Positions 23,826 to 35,089 of a stretch of 64,000 nt of DNA are shown here, piece by piece. The position numbers were made by a program, and so were the translations under genes. This DNA is from Siphonodentalium dalli (lineage: Eukaryota > Mollusca > Scaphopoda > Gadilida > Siphonodentaliidae), in assembly GCA_032622095.1 (NCBI GenBank), contig CP136066.1:188826716-188890715 (forward strand), read 5' to 3'. The number at the start of each line of letters is the position of its first letter. Position 1 is the first letter of the stretch. Below the pieces are notes generated by a model. The model did no database searches. It had not been told where the DNA came from and worked only from the letters and a program-made list of their open reading frames with translations.

Positions 23826-24745
23826 CTGAGAATGTTCTCACCTCATGTCTATGTTCTACCAGAGAATGCTGTCACCTCATGTCTTATGTTCTACCAGAGA
23901 ATGCTCTCACCTCATGTCTATGTTCTACCAGAGAATACTCGCACCTCATGTCTATGTTCTACCTGAGAATGCTCTCACCTCATGTCTATCTTCTACCAGA
24001 GAATACTCGCACCTCATGTCTATGATCTATCTGAGAATGCCCTTACCTCGTGTATATGTTCTATCTGAGAATGCTCTTACCTCATGTCTATATTCTACCT
24101 GAGAATGCTCTCACTTCATGTCTATGTTCTATCTGAGAATGCTCTCACCTAATGTCTATGTTCTATCTGAGAATGCTCTCACATCATGCCTATGTTCTAC
24201 ATGAGAATGCTCTTACCTCATGTCTATGTTCTACGTGAGAATGCTCGCACCTCATGTCTATGTTCTACCTGAGAATGCTCGCACCTCATGTCTATGTTCT
24301 ACCTGAGAATGCTCTCACCCATGTCTATGTTCTACATGAGAATGCTCTCACTTCATGTCTATGTTCTATCTGAGAATGCTCTCACCTCATGTCTATGTTC
24401 TATCTGAGAATGCTCTCACATCATGCCTATGTTCTACCTGAGAATGCTCTCACCTCATGTCTATGTTCTACCAGAGAATGGTCTCACCTCATGACTATGT
24501 TCTATCTGAGAATGCTCGCACATCATGTCTATGTTCTATCTGAGAATGCTCTCATGCACTTCTTGTCTATGTTCTACCAGATAATGCTGTCACACCATGT
24601 CTATGTTCTACCTGAGAATGCTCTCACCTCATGTCTGTGTTCTATCTGAGAATGCTCTCATGCACTTCAAGTCTATGTTCTACCAGAGAATGCTCTCACC
24701 TCATGTCTATGTTTTACCCGATTATGGTCTCACCTCATGTCTGTG
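23826..24745 (+). repeat. 34-35-bp minisatellite, roughly 26 copies
   Basis: Consensus parts are TCTATGTTCTACCTGAGAA and TGCTCTCACCTCATG. Variants alternate ACCAGAG/ACCTGAG/ATCTGAG and CTCTCAC/CTCGCAC. Two copies carry a TGCACTTC insertion (~24555, ~24660). The unit is not a multiple of 3, so the ORFs across it (for example 24389-24649) are repeat artefacts. Confidence 0.95.
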
Positions 24746-24932
24746 TTCTTTCTCTGATGGGAGACACGTGCCACACAATTCACACATATCGCCGCCATTG
24801 CTGTGGTGTTCACGTCGGTGGTGTTTCTTGTTTCGTTTTCTGCCGCTCTGTAAACAGAAAACATACAAATTCTGGAACTTGTATGACCAGACCTTCTTTA
24901 TCTGGGGCGGGGTCAACATTAAGTTGCCAAAA

Positions 24933-25389
24933 TGTGACCCGCCATATCAAATCCAGTCGGAAGTCGGGATTTTTTTACCCTGTGCCAATGCATTCTCTTA
25001 TATATGCGAGTCGACCATAGGTCGCCTCGCATATATAAGAGAATGCATTGGCCTAACAAATTTTTACAATTTTAATAATTTGTTCTTGTATTCTTTAACA
25101 ATTTTATAATTTCACCCATACAGAGAGCCCCAGACAAACATGAGCATACGACACTCTTCTGGGTGCTTCTATATATGTGTGGGGCTCCCTGCAGGGTAAT
25201 GGATGTTTTTTTTATTTTATGTCCTAAAAATTGTAAGAAACATTTATTAAAAAAACATGATAAAAAATTGTTAGGCCAATGAATTCTCTTGTATATGCGA
25301 GGCGACCTATGGTCGACTCGCATATATAAAAGAATGCATTGGGTAAAAAAAATCCCCACTTCCGACTTGATTTGAAATGGCGGGTCACA
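24933..25389. mobile_element. Nested double-palindrome MITE (457 bp)
   Basis: Ends are TGTGACCCGCC and its complement. Each arm (24933-25066 and 25262-25389) itself contains a palindrome built from CCAATGCATTCTCTTATATA / TATATAAGAGAATGCATTGG around GTCGACC-x-GGTCGCC. The two arms are inverted copies of each other, so the element can fold either as one long stem or as two separate hairpins. The centre has a third hairpin (GAGAGCCCCA / TGGGGCTCCC). The same GCATTCTCTTATATATGCG arm occurs in the MITE at 40457. Confidence 0.9.
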
Positions 25390-26628
25390 AATATCCGCTT
25401 ATAACCGCAAATTTCTTAATATTAAACTGTTTGTCTCGATGTAAGTGGAGATTTGGCTTATAGTTTTCACTTATTACTGTGTAATCTCGTCTCTTTCTCT
25501 GTATACCTTCTCTTTTTCTCGCTGGTAGACTGTCAGTGGTATAGACTCTCCCGTTATCTGACTCTCAATTGATATCGTACTACATGTATATTCCTAATAT
25601 ACACGGTATATATAAGATTATTTTACAGAAATACAATCAACACTCTCAGGTCTCAATGTGCATGACTTGTGACAATGTTTTTGGCCTCACAAAACACACT
25701 TTCAAATGACTTAGCTCCTGTGCAATGTCAGACAATAATCGATTCATATTAACGTATACCGGTACCTCTCTCTGGCCTGATGAGTATTCGGATTCCATTA
25801 GAAATAACGTCTAATCCGTACACTCGAATCAACTTAGCTCAGAACGTGTATGAACTCCCTAGGACATTCCGGCATTGTGTCTAATTTGCGAACATAACTG
25901 TATTCGAAACAAACACCGCTCCTTGAACGATCCCAAGGCATGCGTAGTGAACGAACAACGCTTTGTTTTATCGACGCCCTTTGAACGGTTTCCCAATAAA
26001 GTAACTTAATTATTAATCTCGATGTGTCCACTTAATTAAAACACATAGTATATCGCCTGATTAAACTTGCATATATTCCCCCGCTGGGATTACAATGGAA
26101 GGAAATATTATTCGGAGCAACGAACTTGGTGGTCAGAAAATCCAATAGTAATTCGTCCGACCGTAATAATGCAGTAAATTTCAATGGAGGTATTATATAT
26201 TTATATACATGTATATGCAATTCCTGTTGAATAGTTTGACCTAAAGTACATGTCCTTGAGGTTGGAATGAATTTGTCGTCGAGTACAATTGAGTGCAAAA
26301 AGGTAAGGTAGAGATTCGGGGCCCATAACACACCATATATCCCACGTCCGGTAAAACGTGGCTACCGGTTAATGGGTATCGGTGAACAAAACCAGGGAAC
26401 ATAGAAAGACGTTCCCTGACAAAACTAATAAGTGTTCCGGTGATTTAGGAACAGATTGTTTCACATAATTTCGGCAATCGTTAATGATCACATATAGTCC
26501 AGGAGATATTGGTCGACCTCTGCACCCCAGGGCTTAACTTCATGCCACTAATTTTCTTTCTTAATGTCTCCTCTAATTTGTTTAGGTTGTTAACAAGAAA
26601 AAAAGTGGCCGCAGAGACTCCAGACTAG
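25390..26628. other. No gene supported
   Basis: Minus-strand frames at 25834-26031 and 26032-26331 have no recognisable motif or good splice context. The rest is AT-rich. Confidence 0.35.
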
Positions 26629-27690
26629 ATGGCGTCCATCGTGGCGGCCATTTTTGTTTATGCACCAGGTCTCTTTGATCGCCGTTATAGTAAATATGAT
26701 ATCACATGCGGTCTTGTTTCCGCTCGATTCGTTATACTAATATACAACCCTTACAAATTGGCCAAAAATCCGACACCAAAATCCAATATGGCGCCAAGAT
26801 GGCCGCCAAAATCTGAACATTTGCTACTCTTGTGACATTTCGCCACCTTTCGTTTGTCTCTGTGGGAAAATATGGGGATCTTGGCGTGATGTATAAAAGA
26901 GTCATTGATGAACACAATGAGACCATCATATACATTCCTTGTTGGATAGTTTTGTCCGATATCACGTTTTCCCAAATGCCGGTATAATCCGGTCAAAGCC
27001 GAATCGGCGATAATAACGCGATGTCTGTTTCGAATCAATGAATGTTATTGCTATCATATCAACACACATGCATATATGTGTTCATGAGATACTCGAGCTA
27101 GGATTCCTCTTATACTATACCTAAGTTGAGGAATATTCAACCAAATCCAAGATGGCGGCCAAAATGAAAAATCGCCGAAAATCGCTGATTTTAACATCAA
27201 TGAGCGTTATTGTCACGACAACTCCACACATGCTTATTATTGTGAGTTGGGAACACTGAGTCAAAGAAGTGTCCCTATATCACATCCGAATAAAAGTCCC
27301 CCAAATCCAAAATGGCGCCCACAATGGCGGACACTTTATTTTTTTAAATCACCGAAAATCCCTCATATTCACATCATTGGGCATTATTGTCGCGACAACT
27401 CCACCCATGCTTACAGTTGAGTTGGAAATACTGATGTGAAGCAATTATCTTACATCTCATGCAAGAAATTGTTTTCCAAATCGAAGATGGCGGCCAAAAT
27501 GGCGACCGAAATTTGAAAACACGTCTACATTCCTTTACTTTCTAACGAAGAGCGTTGTTGTTTCACGAATTCAACCCACCATTACATGTCGATATGGAAT
27601 ATTGATATGAAGTATTCATTTGAGCATGGAAATTGGTACTCACCGTCAAGATGGCGGCTATACTGGCGGTCATATATTGAAAAGAAGTCA
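26629..27690 (+). repeat. Degenerate ~170-bp tandem array with AAGATGGCGGCC cores
   Basis: Cores lie at about 26628 (AGATGGCGTCC), 26788 (ATATGGCGCCAAGATGGCC), 27150 (CCAAGATGGCGGCC), 27308 (CCAAAATGGCGCCC), 27480 (CGAAGATGGCGGCC) and 27648 (TCAAGATGGCGGC). Between cores, shared words include CGCCGAAAATC, GAGCGTTATTGTC, ACGACAACTCCAC and GAGTTGGGAA. Spacing is ~155-175 bp in the clearest part (27150-27648). Confidence 0.8.
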
Positions 27691-27789
27691 ATTTTTCACA
27701 TACTAATTTCAACTTTTTGTCATATTATCGATATGTATGGAAGAAACATAAACCATCTATTAGTACAACTTAAAACGTCTCAAAACGTT

Positions 27790-30700
27790 GATTAATCATT
27801 GCGATTTTGTATTTCGAAATCCATTCTCCACATAGCGCCGATAATGGCCGTAACCGTAGGTGCGCCGAATAATCATATCAGAACAAATACCTGATAACAG
27901 ATTCTGATTTGCCACGTCCATAATTATCTGGACCAGCTTCCATTTCTTTGTCTGATAAATCTAGGTCGCTCACACAGACAAAGTCTTCAACACTTCCTGG
28001 GAGAAGGGTCCCTCTAATCATAACGTTTCAAATAATTAATTTTCCGCTGTCTAGCTTACGATTTTATATATTTGCTATTTATGGGATTTGTGCGTCATCT
28101 TGAATTAGAAAGGCATGTGGTCGATGAGTATACAAGCTTACAGAAGGTCATATGTATGTCTTTCTCATAACCCATGGGCTAACCACATGTACACCTGAGT
28201 CGTTATTTGGTGGGATAATCTGGATTCAGAATCCTAAACCGATTACCGGGCGGGGCTAAATCGAGATTACACGGATTCTATGTCAAATTTTTAAATCCAC
28301 GTGGTCTCCGATACTATGTTTAATGTTCTCCCATCGTCAACCATGGCTCATGTATTTGACACAAGTATCATTTGTATCTTATATTTATAAAGTTCATGAT
28401 TTGCTTCTATGTGTATATACATGGTACCGAATTAGCTGCCAATCCGACTTAATCGCATCTTTTTTTCCAAGTTAAAGTGTGTTTATTGATGAGGGCAAGC
28501 ATTTCTAACAGCTCTAGGTCTCCTGGATCAAATTCCGAAGACGTTGTGGAGAACACACGAAACTTGTCAGCTGTACAGGGTCGTGGCGACAGGGGTTGAT
28601 GTGTGTCTCGACCCCCCCCCTCAACTTTGGTACAATTTTCTTAGTTGTACAGTCATTCATACGTGAGGCAATTCAGGATTCTTTTGACTAACTGATCCAA
28701 ATAATGATACGTACAAGCCAGCAAATGCAACAAACAAACCCGATTTTAAATAATTACATATGCAAACTTATGACTAACTCGGGGGAGGGGGTGACCGATG
28801 ATCTGTATTGTATATATGTTCAACTTGTTTTGATTACTAATTATTTTTATTATGTTTTCCCCAGTGTAATAACATATGGGAGAGGGGGGTACCCTTAAGT
28901 GAGTCAGCACTTGTCCTCCAATTCCATTGTCTCTATAAACAAATGTATGTGTTATATATCATGCGTTATCTAGATTTGACAAATATATGAAATAAATATG
29001 TCTAAACTAAACTTTGGTACATTTCCAGAAGTTGGAAATTTCATGCATGACACAACATAAGTTGGACATTAATTTGACACCATATATAGATTGGAATTTT
29101 TCTCATTGTTTGATTATTTCAACCAGTAAAATTAAGTTGATAATTTTCCAATCTTAGTGTGTATCAGGTTGGATATTTCGGGGGTGCAAATGGAATTCTG
29201 CGAACCTGTGAGATTGATGTTTGGTTCAAGGGGGTGCAGTTGGCCGGAAATTTGAGGAAACCTCTAGCTACGTCCCTAGAACTTGTACGTGTGGGTATTT
29301 AATCAATAATTTGACTGACATTTCCACTATATAGTCCTGAGATCCTAGAATAAGCTTTACATGTGTGTTTGTGCGATTGGGAGATGCAGTTCACGTGCGA
29401 TCACAACATTAGCTTCATGGTTGGCCACAAATGCCTGTGTTTCCGCACTATACAGAGACTATTGTGCAAAACGACTACATTTAACGAAACAAAACATTTT
29501 AAATATTAAATTGCTATAAGACTAGATAGTACATACGTGTATCTGATAATCCATCGATATCATATAATCCTACTGTTTCTTGAATAGGAAGGAACATATA
29601 ATAACGAACAAAGCAGAACATATATCCATGCAGGTGCACGTGAATTCCGTCAATGGTGACGTATCCGCCGAATTTGAAATCGACATGCGTTCAGGCGGTA
29701 TTTTATGGATGGAATTATGAAATGAACATGATGAAAGTGACAATGATTTTCTTCAAGTTCGCCATCAACCGAAGTGCTCCACCAACGTCACTATCAATAA
29801 AATTATTATTTGGCTAATTTCAGTAATATTCTCCCAGTTTACACTCGATAACACAAATTTGTCTCCGCATTTAAAATTCTTTGATATAGATCGTTTATAT
29901 TCTGCAATAATTTGTACAAAAGGGACGGATTCTTATGTTTTATTGTGTTTTTAAACTCCGAGGTGGCGAGATCTCGGTTTGTTTACATTATGAACGTTTT
30001 GAGTCCGTAATCGGAATCAGAATCTGAATCTGGATTACGACGAAATAACGATTGATTACGATTACGGTCTGTTCGTTTACTGATTCTGGTCTGTTCGTTT
30101 ACCGAACCACGTCGTACGGGGTCTAATCCGTAATCTAAATCCAGATTCTCCCACCCAATAACGACTCTGGCGAACTTCCCAGTTAGCGAGTCACTTCTCA
30201 ATAGATGGTTCGTCAACTCACAGACATAGCAAACGCATTGACATACGTGGACACCTTCGGAAGTGTTTCGAAGGTTGCTAGCTGTCTCATTCCCTTGGAT
30301 ATACGCCTATCTGCTCAGGAGAAAACCATAATGTACCGACGACCCACGCCTCTTGACCATGATCCTAAGCAATCTGTGAGAGCTCTCAACAGAGAACAAC
30401 AACAATACTCGCGGTGTTTGTGGACATGCGCCATTATAGTGGGAATGCAATGGCCCACGGTATACACCACCCCTACACCAGGTGCATGTTTAAGATATAT
30501 AATGTCATGCGTGTTGGTGTTTTTTTGTGTTTCCACATCCGTTTCGAAACCGTTCTGCATCAACTTGACCAGGCGTAAAATTTTGTCTAGATAATACTAT
30601 GCTAGCCTCCCCCCCCCCACAGAACAGTCGGATGGGATAAAGAATAATGTCTTTATAGAATGAAGGTATGCGTTGTTGTTATCCTCTATCATGGTTAGTG

Positions 30701-31365
30701 TCAGTATGTGGGCGGTATTATTCAAGAAAATGTCAGGAACTGTGGTGCATTTATTTCACTATGTGTGTTTAAAGAACAATTTATAGTCTCGATGTTCTTC
30801 TTGTACTTTCTTGAACCATACCGACCACCACCCAGCGCGAGTATGACACATCAACCAAGGTATCGTCTTTAAGACTAAACAGTCTGGGTATGACTTATAT
30901 AGCAGTAGCCAATGGTACACACCTGGTCCAGTTGATTAAGAACGGCTTCCAACCGGATGGGAAGATACAATCTTAACATACAAGGAAAGTAAAGCAACGC
31001 ATGAGATCATGTCTGAATCTAAAACATACACATAAGGGGCGGTGCAGTCATGGTCCCATTTAGTGTAAACATATTTTTATTTCCAAATCCAACATAACAT
31101 AACATAATATACAGGTGATACAAATATGCAAAATAGAAGAAATAATGTAAGAAAATGGGGATCAGACAACAAGCCCGAGGGTTTATATGAAGCCTTCTCC
31201 TCTTTGGCGACATGCCCCTTCCCCAATAAGTGAGGGAGGGGTATCGATCAGACGGGAAAGGATTGTAATAATGGTTTTTAGAAGTGGAGATATATAACTA
31301 AGTTTGAGTTAGGGATGGAAACTGGGAGAAGATAGTGTTAGGGATAGCAAGAGGCAGGGACTCGA

Positions 31366-31370
<5 letters not shown>
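27790..31370. other. No gene supported in ~3.6 kb
   Basis: Contains a 9-bp C run (~28612), a solo copy of the foldback-element end (CAGCACTTGTCCTCCAATTC, ~28907), and an Asp/Ser-like GATTCNGAATC imperfect palindrome around 30005-30150. The frames at 30205-30594 and 30315-30563 overlap on opposite strands and have no recognised motif. Confidence 0.4.

Positions 31371-31371
<1 letters not shown>

Positions 31372-31410
<39 letters not shown>
31372..31410 (+). repeat. (GA)n microsatellite
   Basis: About 19 perfect GA units. Confidence 0.97.
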
Positions 31411-31414
<4 letters not shown>

Positions 31415-31950
31415 GGGAAAGTAGAAGACAGGAGGGGTCAGATGAATCGTGGAATGATGACAGTGGTGGGGAGTTTGCACTAAGTGAGTTGTTGCGTGAT
31501 AAAAATGATGCTCGTCTATAGTAATTTCCATGCGTGAGGCTCCATGGGAGGGGTTCAATCGTATTGGTCAATTCGTATTCCAATGGTGTTCACTGTGAAT
31601 ATCACAGCATCCTTCATATGGAATCATTTCACGTATATACAGATTAGTGACAAGAAAGTAACATACAAGATAATCGTTATCGGAAGACATTTAGTACTAC
31701 ATAATTATATAATGGGGAATATCGTGCCGCCGGAATCCAAAGTAATTTGTTACCCGTACAAATCATGGAAATCTTTTTGTTCTCATAATATATGTCTGTA
31801 CTGCAGTAAATATTTGTTTTCGCGAAGGCTAAGCTCCCTTGATCCCTGCGTTAAAGTATTCTCAGATAGGGCAACAATGGGTAGGGAGTCGTATAGTTCT
31901 CTTCTGGGCTCTGCTAAAATGTACATTCAAAGAAATAGTGGTAAGTTGTC

Positions 31951-33425
31951 TCAAGTTCCCCACATAAACAGAAGGGGGAGGTTTTTTACATGATTATCTA
32001 TCAGGTCACAACTCATGTGGCTGCAGTTCAGTCTTAATCGGGTATGCAGGATATGTGATTTATGGCATTTACTATGATAAAAATAGGCAGGTGGACGTAT
32101 ATTGTCGCTGTTCAGTTCCTTTTTGAAGTCTTCGATTGTACTGCTGCCCTTTGTAGTTTCCGGCAGTTTGTTCCATTCGGTAATTGCAGCTGGTAAGAAA
32201 GAATCCATATAACATTATAGTTAATATTTGAGGGTAGACTTATATGTTCAAATCTGAAGTTATATCTGGAATTGTTTGCCTGGATTGGTCGTACATAATT
32301 TCTTAAAATTGATGGGGCAGTTCCACGTATCATTTTTTTTAAATTGGCATAGCTTGTGTTTTCTACGACGTGAAGAGATGAGTTCCCAGCCAGTTTCTGA
32401 CAAAAGACGCGCATTACTCGTACTGATGGTTGCACCTGTTACTATTCGGGCCATTTCGTACTGTACCTTTTCAATGTCATCACTTAGATAATCAGGGCAG
32501 TTATTATATCCCACACAGGGGAGGCATATTCCAGTACTCTGCTTAGACTGTATCTATGTTTACGTACTAAATTTATTCGATTCCATGCTTTGTCAAACAT
32601 AGATCTGATGTGGATACCCCATGAGCCCATGTTGTCGAAAGTAAGTCCTAGATGTTTATGGCTGTCAACCGTCGCGGCTCCCATGGTCAGATGTGGGTGA
32701 TATACTGGTGTTTCTTTCCTGGAGATTAAGAGAGCTTCCGTTTTCAGGGGATTGAATTTTACAAGCCATTCTGACGCCCAACACATGATAGTTTCGAGGT
32801 CATCGTTGATTAGTTTTGCGACCATAGTAGGGTCTTCAATAGTGAGAAATAGAGATGTATCATCAGCAAATAGTCGAATGTTACACCGTATGTTTTCGGT
32901 TTTTTCATTAATATAAATTAAAAACAGAAGTGGGCCTAATATGGAAACTTGCGGGACACCTGCTGCTACATCTTGTAATTCCGAGTGTGTGCCGTCTATG
33001 ACAACTTGCTGTTGTCTACATTCTATAGATACGATTTCATTAAGTTATACAAGTTTCCACTTATACCCATTTTCGTTAGTTTGTTCAAGAGGCCACTGTG
33101 CCAGACTTTATCGAACGCTTTACTTATGTCACAGGAATCGATAATGGCAGGATATACACCGGACCTCTTTTCCGTCGTCTAGTGATCGACATATATTGTC
33201 ATATATTTCGGTAAGTTGGAAAACTGTTGAATCGTTGCGCATGAAACCAGCTTGGTGAAATGATAGGAGTTTGTTTTCATCAAGAAATTCCCATAGATAT
33301 TTATAAATACATCTTTCATAGACCTTTGAGACGCAGCTTAGTAGAGAAATTGGTCGGTAATTTGATACAAGACTGGAATCACCACTCTTGAATATAGGTG
33401 TAACATGGGAACGCTTCCACTGGGG
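31951..33425 (-). pseudogene. LINE reverse transcriptase remnant (5'-truncated)
   Basis: Minus strand, starting at WKRSHVTPIFKSGDSSL (~33425). NYRPISLLS is at 33361-33339, FHQAGFM near 33255 and DISKAFDKVWHSGLLNKL near 33130-33080. GVPQVSILGPLLFLIYIN spans about 32970-32915 and the catalytic FADD is at 32870-32859. The thumb begins at 32825 (WASEWLVKFNPLKTEALLIS, HLGLTFD). The C-terminus includes VQYEMARIVTGATIS and, at 32208-31951, AITEWNKLPETTKGSSTIEDF. Frameshifts near 33200, 33000, 32510 and 32230 make it inactive. Its 5' edge abuts the gag-protease fragment directly. Confidence 0.9.
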
Positions 33426-34491
33426 TGGGTAGTAACTTTATCATATTTGTTTCTGCTCCAGAGTCCACTGTTAAGCACACAGGGAAATGTTTGTAAAATG
33501 CATTGATGAAGGGTGATTTCTTGACAAGAACACGTCTCGCATTTGTGCTGTTATCCCCTATCACAACCAAACGGGCGTTTTCCTCATCTGGTGAATATCC
33601 ATCATAGTCGTCATCTACCATGATTGACCGAGCCCTGGTCGTGAATTTATTGTCACTGGCCGGTAACGGATATGTGCTGAGAAAATGAGATATCTCTCGT
33701 CGCTGTGCTTGTTTACAGAGAGGACACGCCTTTACATAGTCTCTCTGTGGCTTTGGATGTGTGTCCGCACGCGGGTGAGTTGTCCTAAATGGCCTGGGAT
33801 TTGCACCTTGAGTTGTCCTAAATGGCCTGGGGTTTGCACCTGCTCGCATTATTCTTGAATCTTCGACACTTTTCACTTCATCTAGTAGTGAATCTAATGC
33901 CTGTGATATTTCAGGTTTTATGGTTTAAGTAAGAACAATTATATTCTCCAGTGTAGGCGACAATTCCTCATCTTCAGTGATGGCTTCTCCATGATGACTA
34001 ATTCCAGCATCTCTGGTCAACAAACTATCATCAATAAATGCCACTAGACGTTGATATAAGTCCTCTGGGCGCTCGTCTGGTTGAAGAGTTATGGAGACGA
34101 AATCGAGAACATGTCCACCTGTAGACTTGAATCCATAATGGAGACGGATGGTCTGCCATACACTGTCAATAGATGTGGATGACTTTATGATCGAATTTCG
34201 AGAAATCACTGGACAAAAGTTTGCCACTTGACCAAGCATTAGTTCGAGGAAGGTCACTTTCTGCTGAGCCGTTTTCCTCAAATTTTCAGCCATGGGAGCT
34301 GCATCATTTTTGAAATCACGGAGAGGGTCGGCTTTAGCCTTTTTAAGCCACGAAACGCCTTCTATCAAGAAAGGGGCGAAGTTCTCATCCAGTGATAAAG
34401 AATATTGTAAGTTTGCTCTCCAATTTTCGAACGATGTCACTGTTTCATTCTTTGTTAAGCACCACTGTTTCGGTGCCCGTGCTGAAGCCAT
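33426..34491 (-). pseudogene. LTR-type retrotransposon gag-protease fragment
   Basis: Minus strand. 34491-33925 is a 188-aa gag-like frame with an ATG start, Trp/Phe-rich helices and the acidic [12 protein letters not shown] segment. One TAA (~33925) interrupts it, and the same frame then continues to ~33430. The continuation has a 2x repeat (GANPRPFRTT), a Cys/His cluster (C-x2-C, then H; ~33730-33700) as in a nucleocapsid knuckle, and the aspartic-protease active site DSGAE (33465-33451) near the end. RT, RNase H and integrase are absent; a LINE RT starts right after. Clade (BEL/Pao versus Ty3) is not decidable, since only gag-pro is present. No LTR pair was recognised. Confidence 0.75.
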
Positions 34492-35017
34492 TTTGTTGTT
34501 GAAAAGTTCAGCAGATCACAAAAGTTTGAATCTTGGCGTGCCGATAGCTTTAGTAAGATAATTACCACGCCGGACTTTACCGGTTGTCACTACGTCGTAA
34601 TTAGGTGACGGAATCGATCATATACTCCACTTGAATGTGGTTAGATTATCCGTTAAACGTCCGACGGAGGAGTGTAAGTTCTTAAACTCTGCCACCACGC
34701 CAGTATAACAACAGGATAAAGAGTTTAGATTAATGTAATGACAATAATTATCTTATAGCAATCGACAAATGTTACAATATGACTTTTCGTAGAACAAGAT
34801 TATTTCCAAGAGAAAAGTTGGTTTTTCTCATCGGGAACTTTATTGAACCATGTGGTTCCTTTCAGTCTACTCTGTTCGTAACTAATCGTAAACACACATA
34901 GTGGCGATCGATGTTGGGGAATGGTCGCCTTAGAAATTAACTCCACACTTGAAACTTAATTTTGTTTTGAGTATAATTCCATATTTTGTCATCCAGGTGT
35001 CGGAGATGATAATATAT
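34492..35017. other. Probable 5' leader of the gag-pro element; no gene
   Basis: Upstream (on the minus strand) of the gag start. TACTGGCGTGGTGGCAGAG (reverse of ~34685-34703) resembles the TGG-start primer-binding sites of LTR elements, but I could not match a tRNA or delimit an LTR. Confidence 0.25.
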
Positions 35018-35045
35018 ATATATATAGAGAGAGAGAGCGAGAGCG

Positions 35046-35076
<31 letters not shown>

Positions 35077-35085
35077 AGGGGGAGA
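35018..35085 (+). repeat. (TA)n(GA)n compound microsatellite
   Basis: (TA)6 is followed by ~40 bp of GA with occasional CGAGAG interruptions, then a G-rich tail. Confidence 0.95.
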
Positions 35086-35089
35086 GAGG

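Noticed and set aside
23786-24649. ORFs of 79-86 aa over the 34-bp minisatellite
   Set aside because: The unit is not a multiple of 3, and the frames cycle through the same repeated text; no start context or splice support.
29983-30216. 77-aa frame with an Asp-Ser repeat
   Set aside because: It comes from GATTC/GAATC simple repeats within an imperfect palindrome.
31544-31993. 149-aa plus-strand ORF next to the LINE
   Set aside because: Its 3' end overlaps the antisense of the LINE C-terminus and no motif is present; it is also not the missing pol of the gag-pro element.
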